Source: Siphonobacter sp. BAB-5405
GTDB lineage: Bacteria > Bacteroidota > Bacteroidia > Cytophagales > Spirosomataceae
Length of the DNA stretch: 64,000 nt
Assembly (NCBI RefSeq): GCF_002872335.1
Contig: NZ_NJAG01000011.1
Span: 248,001-312,000 of the forward strand
Direction: 5' to 3'
Position 1 is the stretch's first letter. Every line of letters starts with the position of its first letter. A program made the position numbers and the translations under genes. Under the pieces are notes generated by a model, which saw nothing but the letters and a program-made list of their open reading frames with translations, was not told where the DNA came from and did not search any database. This document shows, one piece after another, positions 53,935-62,666 of this stretch.

Positions 53935-53965
53935 TTGTTTTATTGAAAATCTAAGCCCAACTTTG
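53935..53965 (+). promoter_or_regulatory. Promoter-like element of the 58-residue lipoprotein gene
   Basis: TTG (53935-53937) and CAACTTTG (53958-53965; one mismatch to TAnnTTTG) are separated by 20 bases and lie 33 bases before the ATG. Confidence 0.4.
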
Positions 53966-53997
53966 CCACGGCAATAAACCCTAAAATCATCACAAAA

Positions 53998-54174
53998 ATG
54001 AAAAAATTGTTCGCCCTGTTCCTCCTAGGCACAATGGTTTCTTTGGCAGCTTGCCAAGAAAAGAAAGCTGAATCTACTGAAACTGCTGATTCTGCTGCTG
54101 TAACGGTTGACACGACGACTGCAGTTGACACGGCTATGACGGCTGATACGGCTGCTGCTGACACGATGCGTTAA
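53998..54174 (+). CDS. Small Thr/Ala/Asp-rich lipoprotein (58 residues)
   Basis: This short gene runs from the ATG at 53998 to TAA at 54172-54174. It encodes a clear lipoprotein signal (MKKLFALFLLGTMVSLAAC, lipobox Cys19). The mature part of 40 residues is built from Thr, Ala, Asp and Glu with repeated TAD/DTA units and only Lys-Lys and a final Arg as basic residues. I recognise no family. Its own promoter-like element, the clean signal peptide and a dedicated terminator argue that it is real. It may be an abundant small envelope lipoprotein. Confidence 0.8.
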   Translation: MKKLFALFLLGTMVSLAACQEKKAESTETADSAAVTVDTTTAVDTAMTADTAAADTMR

Positions 54175-54194
54175 TTCGTTGGTAGGAACCAAGC

Positions 54195-54231
54195 CAAAGC
54201 CTTGCCTTACGGCAAGGCTTTGTCGTTTTTT
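54195..54231 (+). terminator. Intrinsic terminator after the small lipoprotein gene
   Basis: Twelve-base perfect arms CAAAGCCTTGCC and GGCAAGGCTTTG enclose the loop TTAC, followed by tcg and a T-run. Confidence 0.88.
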
Positions 54232-54236
54232 GTAGG

Positions 54237-54860
54237 ATGGAGTCGCTCTTACACCAACACTTGCCTTCGGATACGGTTGCCTACTGTCTGAGTCTTTGGC
54301 AACAACATCCCTTCCATTTTCAGATTACCCGCCCCCGTCGCAGTAAATTTGGCGACTACGCCTACTGCTCCCTCAAAGGCCACCGGATTTCCATCAATGG
54401 AAATATGAACCGTTACGCCTTCCTCATTACGTATTTGCACGAAGTAGCCCATCAGCGGGTTTGCATCCGGTTTGGTACTGGCGTTGATCCGCACGGACGT
54501 TCCTGGAAAAAAATGTTTCGGGAATTACTACAACCCGTCCTGACCGAAGGCGTATTTCCGGCTGATATTCTCCTTCCCCTGCTTGACTACGCCCGTGACC
54601 CTAAAGCGGCCACGGCTTCGCACCAGCCTTTATACCAGGCTCTTCGCCGCTATGATCAGCATCCGGAAGGCACGCTGCGACTCGTCGAAGTCCCCGAAAA
54701 CCAGTCTTTCGAACTGGGAGGCCGTACGTTTATTAAACACCAGAAACGCCGTACCCGCTTTTTGTGTACTGATCAGCAAAATGGTCGGCAGTATACGGTT
54801 CCTGCGGAAGCAATGGTTCGCTTACTTGAGGTACGGATTGAGCCAAATTCACGTTATTAG
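54237..54860 (+). CDS. SprT-like zinc metalloprotein
   Basis: This 207-residue cytoplasmic protein has the zinc-protease motif HEVAH (His68, Glu69, His72) in ITYLHEVAHQRV, preceded by GDYAYCSLKGHRISINGNMN. This is the SprT/Spartan-like layout. A C-terminal part with RTRFLCTDQQNGRQYTVPAEA resembles the small zinc-ribbon-like region of SprT, although only one Cys is present there. Spartan cleaves DNA-protein crosslinks; activity of the bacterial form is not established. The gene lies 18 bases before porU on the same strand. Confidence 0.85.
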   Translation: MESLLHQHLPSDTVAYCLSLWQQHPFHFQITRPRRSKFGDYAYCSLKGHRISINGNMNRYAFLITYLHEVAHQRVCIRFGTGVDPHGRSWKKMFRELLQPVLTEGVFPADILLPLLDYARDPKAATASHQPLYQALRRYDQHPEGTLRLVEVPENQSFELGGRTFIKHQKRRTRFLCTDQQNGRQYTVPAEAMVRLLEVRIEPNSRY

Positions 54861-54878
54861 TGCAGGTTCGGTTATTAC

Positions 54879-57800
54879 ATGAAACAAACGTTTATTGGGC
54901 TTCTATTGCTGCTCTGGATTCCGCTGCAAAGCCAGGGGCAGGCTTCGGTATTGGCGGAAGGCTCCTGGTTAAAAATCGGGGTTACGAAGGATGGCGTATA
55001 CAAACTCGACGCGGCCCAACTGCGAAAAGCGGGCTGGTCTACCGTCGATCCGCTTCAGCTTCGCCTGTACGGAAATGGCGGAGCGGCCCTTCCGCAACCC
55101 AACGCAATACCTCGCCAACGGGATTTACGGGAAAATGCACTCTGGATCACGGGAGACACTGACGGTCGGCTAGATGTCGAAGATGGCATTTACTTCTACG
55201 GAACAAGCCCCCACGAAATTCGGCTGGATACCCTGACGGGGCGGTTTTCCCATGCATTGAATCCTTATACGGATACTACCTATTATTTTCTGACGCGGAG
55301 TACCCAGGGTTCGCCGAAACGCCTGACGACGGCCCCCTTGCTTACGCAGGGTACGAGTCTGACCAGCTACGACGACTATCTTTTCCACGAAAACGAAGAA
55401 ATCAACCGGGTTACCTCGGGACGGAACTGGTACGGCGAAGTTTTTTACGTCACTTCCGAACGTACCATTCCTTTCAAAATACCGGGTGCCCTTCCCAATA
55501 CTCCTTATCAGCTGACTTCGGCCACGATGGGCTATAGCTCCGTAGCGACGCAATTCAGTTTGAAGGTAAATGGACAGCCTCTGGGTAGTCAAACCATACC
55601 GGCTACCTCATATGATCGCTATGATTTCAAAGGCATGGAGGTAGCGACCACTTTTCCGGGAACTATACCCGCTCTTCCAGCGGATGGAACGTTTGCGGTC
55701 ACGCTTACCTACAACCGCAACGGCGACAACGCCGCTCAGGGAGCTTTGAATTACCTGGGCTTGCAGGTACAACGATCGTTGAGCTGGTTGGACCAGGGGT
55801 TTAGGTTCCGCTCATTGGCCAGCCGTACCCTGCCGCAGGTACAAATGACTTTGGCTAATGCACCGGCTTCGCTGCAAATCTGGGAGGTATCAGGATCAAA
55901 CATTCAGCAAATGACCCTGCGTAACGGAACGTTTGGCTATACCCCAGCGGGACGTATCCACGAATTTGTGGCGTTTTTACCCGAACAAGCCCTTACCCCA
56001 GCATCGATTCTACCCACGGGTAATCAGAACCTTCAGCAACAGAATACGCCTCAACTGCTCATTATCACCCCTCCAGCTTTCCGTTCGGAAGCGGAACGGC
56101 TGGCGGCGTTCCGGCAATCACACGATCAGTTGACACCCTTAGTCGTTAGTACGACTGAAGTGTACAATGAGTTTTCTTCCGGTCGGCAGGATCCGACGGC
56201 ATTACGGGATTTCATCAGACAACTCGCTGAACAGCAACCCGGTACATTACAATACGTTCTGCTGTTCGGAGATGCCACTTTCGATTATAAAAACATTCTT
56301 CAGGAAAATCAGGGTTCCTATGTGCCTACGTACGAAAGTCGTGAATCCCTGCATCCTATTTACAGCTACTCTTCGGACGATTACTTCGCTTTTCTGGAAA
56401 ATACCGAAGGTGAATGGCCCGAAACATACGCCGGAGATCATACGCTTGATGTGGGCATTGGACGCCTGCCCGTCAAGACCCTCACCGAAGCCCGTCAGAT
56501 GGTAGACAAGCTGATTCATTACGAAGGGGCTACTACCCGGGGCCCCTGGCAAAGCCGCCTGTCTTTTGTGGCGGATGATGGTGACTTCAATATTCATACC
56601 CAAGACGCCGAACGGCTGGTAAATCTGGCGGCGGCGACCCCTTATCATTCCGAAAAAATTTACCTCGATGCCTATCCGCAAACGGGTTCGGGTACGGATC
56701 AGAAAAGTCCACAGGCCCAGGCGGCCCTGGCCAATGCCGTTCGCGAGGGCCGATTGATGATTGCCTTTGCCGGTCACGGCGGCGTATCGGGCTGGACGCA
56801 GGAACAAATCCTGAGTTTACGGGACATTCTGGGCTGGCGTAATTATGACCGCTTACCCCTGCTGTTAACGGCGACCTGTGAGTTTGGCCGATACGACAAT
56901 CCCGGCGTAGTTTCAGGAGCCGAGCTAGCCCTACTCAGTGCCCAGGGCGGAGCCATTGCCTTGCTGACTACTACCCGACCCGTGTTTGCCAGCTCGAACG
57001 CTCTGGTCAGTGAAGCGTTCATGAAAGCCGCTTTTCAGCCCGTTAACGGTCAGATGCCCCGCTTGGGTGACATCTTTCGACAAACCAAAAACAACAGTCT
57101 GGCGGGTCGGGTCAACCGGAATTTTTCTCTGCTCGGGGATCCATCCATGCGATTGGCTTACCCGCAGGATTCCATTCAGCTCGTGTATCCGGACACGTTG
57201 CGAGCCGGAGCGGAAGTCACCATTCGTGGTACGGTCCCCTTCGATGGAACTGCCTGGATTGAAGTGTATGATCAGGCACGTTCGTACCAGACGCTCGGCG
57301 ATGAAAATCCCAAGTTTACCTATCAGGATCGCAAAAGTTTATTATACAGGGGCACGGCTCCGATCCGCTCGGGAGCGTTCTCCACTCGTTTTGTAGTTCC
57401 TCATTCCCTAAACGCTGGCATCGGACGCGGAGTAGTGCACGTATATGCCAACAGTAACTCTGCCACAGCCCTCGGTATTGGCCACCCCTGGGTAGGCGGG
57501 ATCGCCCTTCAGCCAGTCACCGATCTGGAGCCTCCTGTTCTTCGTTTGTACATGAACGATGAGCAGTTTCAAAGTGGTGGTACCACCGATGCGAATCCTA
57601 CCCTACTCGCCTTTTTATCGGATGATACGGGCCTTTCCTACACCGAAAACCAACCGATGCTGGCTACGCTTAACGATACACTCACCTTAAATTTAAATAC
57701 TTATTTTACGGCTACAGATGCCCGTTCGGGCCAAATTCGTTATCCGTTCCGCAATTTACCGCAAGGTTTGTATCAGCTTCAAGTTCAGGCTTTTGACGGT

Positions 57801-58151
57801 TTTGGCAAGAAAAGTCAACAAAGCCTGCAATTTTCCGTACAGCCCTATACGAAAAGAAACCTTCGCAGCGTTAGGGCAATGCCCAATCCTTTTCGGGAAC
57901 GCGTACGTTTCACCTTCGAACATGAATTTCAGGACGATGACACCGAAATTACTTTCTATCTGTATGATCTTACCGGACGTTTGCTCCACCAGCAGACCTT
58001 CCAAAGCTATAGTACCCCTTCCCCTTACGAAGATTTACAGCTTGAAAATTCGGAATTAAATACGGGTTTGTACATTTATCGTATTTTTGTGCGGTCCCTA
58101 ACTACCGGTCTCACGGCAAGTGGGAGCGGAAAGATTTCTCACATCAAGTGA
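54879..58151 (+). CDS. porU: Type IX secretion system sortase PorU
   Basis: PorU removes the C-terminal signal of T9SS cargo at the cell surface and attaches the cargo to lipopolysaccharide. The 1090 residues start with a signal peptide (MKQTFIGLLLLLWIPLQSQG, Gln at the mature start) and an N-terminal beta region. A gingipain-like C25 peptidase domain (about 400-780) follows, with VLLFGDATFDYKN, YSSDDYFAFLE and the catalytic pair His633 (FAGHGGVSG) and Cys667 (LTATCEFGRYD). The C-terminus has the PNPF...TGRLL...TGLYIYRIF layout of a T9SS C-terminal domain, as in known PorU proteins. porV follows directly. Confidence 0.95.
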   Translation: MKQTFIGLLLLLWIPLQSQGQASVLAEGSWLKIGVTKDGVYKLDAAQLRKAGWSTVDPLQLRLYGNGGAALPQPNAIPRQRDLRENALWITGDTDGRLDVEDGIYFYGTSPHEIRLDTLTGRFSHALNPYTDTTYYFLTRSTQGSPKRLTTAPLLTQGTSLTSYDDYLFHENEEINRVTSGRNWYGEVFYVTSERTIPFKIPGALPNTPYQLTSATMGYSSVATQFSLKVNGQPLGSQTIPATSYDRYDFKGMEVATTFPGTIPALPADGTFAVTLTYNRNGDNAAQGALNYLGLQVQRSLSWLDQGFRFRSLASRTLPQVQMTLANAPASLQIWEVSGSNIQQMTLRNGTFGYTPAGRIHEFVAFLPEQALTPASILPTGNQNLQQQNTPQLLIITPPAFRSEAERLAAFRQSHDQLTPLVVSTTEVYNEFSSGRQDPTALRDFIRQLAEQQPGTLQYVLLFGDATFDYKNILQENQGSYVPTYESRESLHPIYSYSSDDYFAFLENTEGEWPETYAGDHTLDVGIGRLPVKTLTEARQMVDKLIHYEGATTRGPWQSRLSFVADDGDFNIHTQDAERLVNLAAATPYHSEKIYLDAYPQTGSGTDQKSPQAQAALANAVREGRLMIAFAGHGGVSGWTQEQILSLRDILGWRNYDRLPLLLTATCEFGRYDNPGVVSGAELALLSAQGGAIALLTTTRPVFASSNALVSEAFMKAAFQPVNGQMPRLGDIFRQTKNNSLAGRVNRNFSLLGDPSMRLAYPQDSIQLVYPDTLRAGAEVTIRGTVPFDGTAWIEVYDQARSYQTLGDENPKFTYQDRKSLLYRGTAPIRSGAFSTRFVVPHSLNAGIGRGVVHVYANSNSATALGIGHPWVGGIALQPVTDLEPPVLRLYMNDEQFQSGGTTDANPTLLAFLSDDTGLSYTENQPMLATLNDTLTLNLNTYFTATDARSGQIRYPFRNLPQGLYQLQVQAFDGFGKKSQQSLQFSVQPYTKRNLRSVRAMPNPFRERVRFTFEHEFQDDDTEITFYLYDLTGRLLHQQTFQSYSTPSPYEDLQLENSELNTGLYIYRIFVRSLTTGLTASGSGKISHIK

Positions 58152-58158
58152 CTTTTGT

Positions 58159-58166
58159 TAGTTTTG
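58159..58166 (+). promoter_or_regulatory. Possible porV promoter -7 element
   Basis: TAGTTTTG matches TAnnTTTG immediately after the porU stop. The 117-base leader to the porV ATG contains a hairpin TGCCTC-AGCA-GAGGCA (58202-58217). Confidence 0.35.
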
Positions 58167-58282
58167 CGATTAAATACATCCCACGAATGTTCACTTTAAA
58201 CTGCCTCAGCAGAGGCACTACTCCCGTATCCCCCGTTTTGGATGGCCTGGACACAGACCCTCAACGTTTAACCCAATCTCGG

Positions 58283-59491
58283 ATGAAAAGACTTCAAACC
58301 CGATTTTTTACCCTTGCCTTTCTAGTAGGTTCCTCTTCGTTCGTATGGGCACAAAATGGTAGTGGGATTACAGGCGTCAATGGTGACCGCGTTCCTCTTC
58401 CGGCTGTTCCTTTTGTAAATATCGCTCCGGATGCCCGCTCGGCGGCTCTGGGAGATGCAGGCGTGGCTCTCAGCCCCACTGAAGCGGCCGGTACGTACTG
58501 GAATGCCTCAAAGCTCATCTATGCGGAACACGATGCCGGAGCCAGTATTTCGTATACGCCCTGGCTACGTAACGTAATCGGCGATATGTGGCTGACGCAT
58601 GTGACGGGTTATAAGAAAATTGGCAAAAATCAGGTCGTTGGTCTGTCGCTTCAATATTTCAACATCGGCGATATTCTCTTTACTAACGAATCAGGAACCA
58701 TTACGGGCGACTTCAACTCCAAAGAATACGCGATTGGTGGTTCATACGCCCTTAAGCTGTCGGATAAACTGGCACTGGGCCTGAACCTGAAATATATTAA
58801 CTCTAACCTGACCGGTGATCAGGTAGTAGCGGGCGTTGCCTTGCGTCCCGGACAAACCGTAGCGGGTGATATTTCCCTGTTTAGCAACGGCTACAGCCCC
58901 GAGAAGAAATGGTACGCCAACTACGGGGTCATGATTCAAAACCTGGGTGGTAAAATCAACTACGGTGGTACGGCCCAAACGCCTTATTTCATTCCCACCA
59001 ACCTGAAAGTGGGTACAGCGATCACCAATCGTCTGGACGAGAAAAACTCTTTGACGCTGACGGTCGACCTGAATAAACTCATGGTTCCAACGCCTCCCGA
59101 ACGTGATGCGACGGGTGCCATTATTCCAGGCCGTGGTTCCGATCCTGATAAGAAAGGTTTATTTGAAGGCGTCTTTGGCTCATTCGCCGATGCTCCCGAT
59201 GGTTTAAAAGAAGAGTTGCAGGAAGTAACGATTTCAACGGGTCTGGAATACAACTGGAATAAAATCCTGTCGGCTCGTCTGGGTTACTTCTACGAAAACC
59301 CGAACAAAGGCAATCGTAGTTTCATTTCCGCTGGTTTTGGGGTACGATATCAGAAAGTAGGACTCGACTTTTCGTACCTGTTCCAGGGCGGCGGTCAGCA
59401 GAATCCGCTGAATAACACGCTCCGCGTATCGTTGTCTTTCCTCTTTGATAAGAAACAACGCATCGAGGAAGCTCCCCGCGACGATTTTTAA
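58283..59491 (+). CDS. porV: Type IX secretion system outer-membrane protein PorV (LptO)
   Basis: PorV is the outer-membrane shuttle that binds T9SS cargo and delivers it to PorU. I start at the ATG at 58283 (MKRLQTRFFTLAFLVGSSSFVWA, mature start Gln). The longer frame from 58148 lacks a signal peptide. The 402-residue protein is a FadL-like barrel with PFVNIAPDARSAALGDAGVALSPTEAA in its N-terminal plug region and YWNASKLIYAE. These are signatures of PorV/LptO. Strands such as VGLSLQYFNIGD and NYGVMIQNLGGKINYG repeat through to LRVSLSFLF. It follows porU, the usual order in this phylum. Confidence 0.94.
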   Translation: MKRLQTRFFTLAFLVGSSSFVWAQNGSGITGVNGDRVPLPAVPFVNIAPDARSAALGDAGVALSPTEAAGTYWNASKLIYAEHDAGASISYTPWLRNVIGDMWLTHVTGYKKIGKNQVVGLSLQYFNIGDILFTNESGTITGDFNSKEYAIGGSYALKLSDKLALGLNLKYINSNLTGDQVVAGVALRPGQTVAGDISLFSNGYSPEKKWYANYGVMIQNLGGKINYGGTAQTPYFIPTNLKVGTAITNRLDEKNSLTLTVDLNKLMVPTPPERDATGAIIPGRGSDPDKKGLFEGVFGSFADAPDGLKEELQEVTISTGLEYNWNKILSARLGYFYENPNKGNRSFISAGFGVRYQKVGLDFSYLFQGGGQQNPLNNTLRVSLSFLFDKKQRIEEAPRDDF

Positions 59492-59657
59492 TACAAACTT
59501 TGTATCAGCAGGAAAATGGCATTCGAAGGAGTGCCATTTTTTATTTCCACTCCGGTAGTTTTGTACCGTTCCGTTTTTAGTACCTTGGCGGTTTGCCCGT
59601 ATGAAAACTCCGTTTTCCCGGCCAGTAATGTCTTCCCGGGAATGCAATTGTAGATGA

Positions 59658-60941
59658 ATGATGACACTGAACCGCACCCAAGCTCCTGATTTTCAGCTTA
59701 CCGATATTGTTTCGTTTGTTCCCGTAGTCATCCACACACTCGATAACGGCATACCTGTATACGTCGTAACGGCTGGGCAGCAACCCGTCGTACGCATCGA
59801 GTGGATTTTTGAAGCCGGTGGCTGGGATGAGCTTTTACCCAATGTTTCGACCTTTACGCTGCGGATGCTCAATGAAGGTACCCAGCAACACACGGGTGCC
59901 GAATTAGCCGAATTCTTCGATCAGTATGGTTCCTTTCTGGAATTACAGGCTTCTTCGGACCGCTCGACGGTAACGCTGTACGCCTTACGCAAACATCTGC
60001 CCGTACTGCTGCCCCGAATTCAGGAATTGATCCAGGAAGCCACTTTTCCCGCCGAAGAGCTGGAAGTACAACGGACCATTGCCTTACAGACCTTACAGGT
60101 CAACGAAGAAAAAACGTCTTTCCTGGCTTCGCGGGGTTTCCGCGAAACCTTGTTTGGGAAAAGGCATCCGTACGGAAAAAATCAGACCCAGGAAAACCTG
60201 AAAGCCTTTTCCCGGGAGGATTTAGTGACGTTTCATCAATCGCACCTGGCGGGGCAAGCCTTTCGGGTATTCGTGGCTGGTCAGGTAGACGAAACGGAAG
60301 TGCAGCTACTCAATCAGGTATTTGGTCAGCAGAGCGTTCAGGGTGCGAAGCCCCGACCAGCCTACGAATTTCCGGCGACTCCGCCCGAAAAACCTCTGCT
60401 CCTGGATATGCCAGATAAGATGCAGTCGACGCTGCGAGTGGGTAAACGAAGCGTGAATCGAGTACATCCTGATTACTACAAGGTGTTGGTCACGAACGAG
60501 ATTTTTGGTGGCTATTTTGGTTCGCGACTGATGAAAAACATCCGGGAGGAAAAAGGCTTTACCTACGGCATTTATTCCCAACTCAATCACTTTGCTCAGG
60601 CGAGTCAGCTGGTGATCGGTACGGACGTCAACAAAGAATTTACCCAGCAAACCCTTGATGAAATTCAGAAAGAGCTGGTACGGCTGCAAACCGAACCCGT
60701 GCCGCTTGAAGAGTTGCAAACGGCTCAGAATTTCATGATCGGGCAATTCGTGGGTTCCCTGAATACGGCTTTTGAAATCGCCGATCGGCATAAAATCCGA
60801 ATTTTAAATCAATTACCTGACGATTACTACGAACGCCATATCGAACGCATTCGGGCGGTAACTCCCGAGGACGTACAACAAGCCGCCCAGACTTACTTTC
60901 AATGGGATTCGATGATTGAAGTAGTGGCGGGTGGAAAATAA
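59658..60941 (+). CDS. M16-family peptidase-like protein without the zinc motif
   Basis: This 427-residue protein has the two-domain M16 (insulinase/processing peptidase) fold: IEWIFEAGGWDE and FTLRMLNEGTQQHTGAELAEFFDQYGSF at the N-terminus, and YYKVLVTNEIFGGYFGSRLMKNIREEKGFTYG in the C-terminal half. The active-site HxxEH should lie where LRMLNEGT is found; it is missing, so this is an inactive subunit. Such proteins normally pair with an active M16 partner, but none is adjacent. No signal peptide is visible. Its role may be in a heteromeric peptidase encoded elsewhere. Confidence 0.88.
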   Translation: MMTLNRTQAPDFQLTDIVSFVPVVIHTLDNGIPVYVVTAGQQPVVRIEWIFEAGGWDELLPNVSTFTLRMLNEGTQQHTGAELAEFFDQYGSFLELQASSDRSTVTLYALRKHLPVLLPRIQELIQEATFPAEELEVQRTIALQTLQVNEEKTSFLASRGFRETLFGKRHPYGKNQTQENLKAFSREDLVTFHQSHLAGQAFRVFVAGQVDETEVQLLNQVFGQQSVQGAKPRPAYEFPATPPEKPLLLDMPDKMQSTLRVGKRSVNRVHPDYYKVLVTNEIFGGYFGSRLMKNIREEKGFTYGIYSQLNHFAQASQLVIGTDVNKEFTQQTLDEIQKELVRLQTEPVPLEELQTAQNFMIGQFVGSLNTAFEIADRHKIRILNQLPDDYYERHIERIRAVTPEDVQQAAQTYFQWDSMIEVVAGGK

Positions 60942-60962
60942 AAGCGATACAGCTCACCTTAT

Positions 60963-61003
60963 AAAAGAAAAGGCTCGGGAGAATTTCCCGAGCCTTTTCT
61001 TTT
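60963..61003. terminator. Bidirectional terminator between the M16-like and membrane protein genes
   Basis: Eighteen-base perfect arms (60963-60980 and 60986-61003; core GGCTCGGGA and TCCCGAGCC) enclose a five-base loop, with T-rich ends on both strands. Confidence 0.88.
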
Positions 61004-61014
61004 ACAGGTACTTA

Positions 61015-61428
61015 CTATTGATCAAGTTTTCCCGTTCGGAATACCTCGTACAAACTCTGAATAAAAATGAGAATCAGAATAAAAGGCAGCAAGTGAGCCC
61101 CCCAGATGAAGGCTTTGCCCGTAAACTGATACGTACCCGACGAAAATTGAATGAATACGTTCATGAAGGCCATCGAAGCAATGACCAGCAACAAAGCCAG
61201 CAACAACACCGCCGTACGTACCGGAAAAAACTTCTTGATTAATTCGCTCATCAAAATCGAAAAGACTACCGCCAGCAATACGAAAACTAAAGCCCGCGGG
61301 AAGTTTTTAATGTACGAGTAGCGATACAGCCAGATGCCCACCCGACCAATGAGATTGGGATGCGAAAGCAACCAGGCATCCGTTACTGCTAACACCAGAT
61401 AGAGCAAATAGTGGGTACGAAAACGCAT
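61015..61428 (-). CDS. Small membrane protein of unknown function
   Basis: This 137-residue protein has about four hydrophobic helices (6-22, 44-64, 72-93, 107-126), separated by short basic loops (YSYIKNFPRAL, KKFFPVRT). I recognise no family. It is convergent with the M16-like gene and shares a terminator with it. A gap of about 130 bases with motif-rich sequence separates it from the M28 gene upstream. Confidence 0.72.
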   Translation of the reverse strand: MRFRTHYLLYLVLAVTDAWLLSHPNLIGRVGIWLYRYSYIKNFPRALVFVLLAVVFSILMSELIKKFFPVRTAVLLLALLLVIASMAFMNVFIQFSSGTYQFTGKAFIWGAHLLPFILILIFIQSLYEVFRTGKLDQ

Positions 61429-61438
61429 TCGAATAAGT

Positions 61439-61545
61439 AAAGTTTGAAGGTTTGGCGTTTAGAGTTTAGGGTTATTGAAATAGCACATCCATACCCTCGT
61501 GTCCTTGGTCTCCAATTAACGCTAAACCCAAAACTGCTAAATGCT
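61439..61545. repeat. AAACT/AGTTT-type intergenic motif sequence
   Basis: The left part (aaagtttgaaggtttggcg, tttagagtttaggg) and right part (gctaaacccaaaactgc, taaatgcttaac) are roughly complementary. The style is that of 62571-62664 and 12800-12970. Confidence 0.4.
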
Positions 61546-61555
61546 TAACAGAGTC

Positions 61556-62560
61556 TTAATTTTCCTGATACAATACCTGAGTTACGGTTTGGCCTACGGC
61601 TTTCATGACGTTTTTGTCAATGACCTCCATATTGTCCTTGTGGGTGTGGTGATAATCGCCGAAGGTTTTCGGGTTGTTCACCTTCATTTCCACAATGTCC
61701 ACCATCGGGATTTTTGCCACTTCGTTAACCGCTACGTGATCGTCCGTCAGACCACCACCAGCTACCGGCAGAAAGTACTGATTATAGCCCAGTCGGCTCG
61801 CCGTATTCCAGATATTTTGTACAACGCTCGGAGCATATTGCAGGGAGTAACTCTCCTGCGGGAACTGAGCCCCCTTGGCTCCTACTAAATCCAGTAAAAT
61901 CCCGTAATAGGCCGAATAACCCGGTTTATGCGGATTTTTCGCCCAATATTGAGAACCTAACGCCCAGTTGGATCGTCCCTGAGCAGGCGTCATTCCTTCT
62001 TTCTCGCCCCAATCTTCAATATCAAAGAAAATAATATCGATACCAACATTCGGTAGCGGCTGGGCCTTCAGATTGCGGGCAATCTCCAACAGTACGCCAA
62101 CGCCGCTACCGCCGTCATTCGCTCCGTCGAAAGGTTTGTTCTTGTACTGAGCGACGGTGTCTTTATCCGCAAAGGGACGCGTATCCCAGTGAGCCGTTAA
62201 CAGAATGCGTTTAGCAGCGTCGGGATTAATACTGCCGATGATGTTACGGGCATTGAGCTTGGTACCGTCGAAAGCCGTCTCGGTAAAGGTCTGCTCGGTC
62301 ACCGCAAATCCATAACTTTTCAGCTTGGCTACCATCCAGTCGCCGCAGGCCCGATGGGCTTTTGAATTGGGAATACGAGGGCCAAAATCAACCTGCTTCT
62401 GGACAAAAGCATAGGCCGAATCCGCGTTGAACACCGGAGCTGGAGCCAGCTTCGTCTCCTCCGTAGCCGTACTCTCCGCACTTTTCGATTTTTCTTTACA
62501 GGATTCAAGTAATAGGCCGCCCATCAACAGCAGCCCAATCAGGGTGAGGGTACGTTTCAT
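61556..62560 (-). CDS. M28-family lipoprotein, probably glutaminyl-peptide cyclotransferase
   Basis: This 334-residue lipoprotein (lipobox LESC, Cys21) has an M28 zinc-enzyme fold. FGPRIPNSKAHRACGDWM, LLTAHWDTRPF, GANDGGSGVGVLLE, IIFFDIEDWGE, LLDLVGAKGAQFP, LTDDHVAVNEVAKIP and YHHTHKDNMEVID follow the order and spacing of glutaminyl cyclases. The likely zinc ligands are the Asp in GAND, the Glu in IEDW and the last His. Glutaminyl cyclases turn N-terminal Gln into pyroglutamate. That suits the many exported proteins here predicted to start with Gln. An aminopeptidase function is the alternative. Confidence 0.85.
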   Translation of the reverse strand: MKRTLTLIGLLLMGGLLLESCKEKSKSAESTATEETKLAPAPVFNADSAYAFVQKQVDFGPRIPNSKAHRACGDWMVAKLKSYGFAVTEQTFTETAFDGTKLNARNIIGSINPDAAKRILLTAHWDTRPFADKDTVAQYKNKPFDGANDGGSGVGVLLEIARNLKAQPLPNVGIDIIFFDIEDWGEKEGMTPAQGRSNWALGSQYWAKNPHKPGYSAYYGILLDLVGAKGAQFPQESYSLQYAPSVVQNIWNTASRLGYNQYFLPVAGGGLTDDHVAVNEVAKIPMVDIVEMKVNNPKTFGDYHHTHKDNMEVIDKNVMKAVGQTVTQVLYQEN

Positions 62561-62570
62561 AGGTAGTTTG

Positions 62571-62664
62571 TGCAGTTTTCAGTTTGCGGTTTTCAGTTTT
62601 CAGTTTGTTTAGCCCTTGTCTTGCTCTTTTTACTGAAAACTGAAAACCATCAACTGACAACTAA
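62571..62664. repeat. CAGTTT/AAACTG inverted motif sequence
   Basis: The left side has cagttttcagtttgcgg and ttttcagttttcagttt. The right side has actgaaaactgaaaacc and caactgacaact. The sides are complementary and can form a long hairpin between the converging transcripts of this strand and the cysS end. Confidence 0.5.
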
Positions 62665-62666
62665 AT

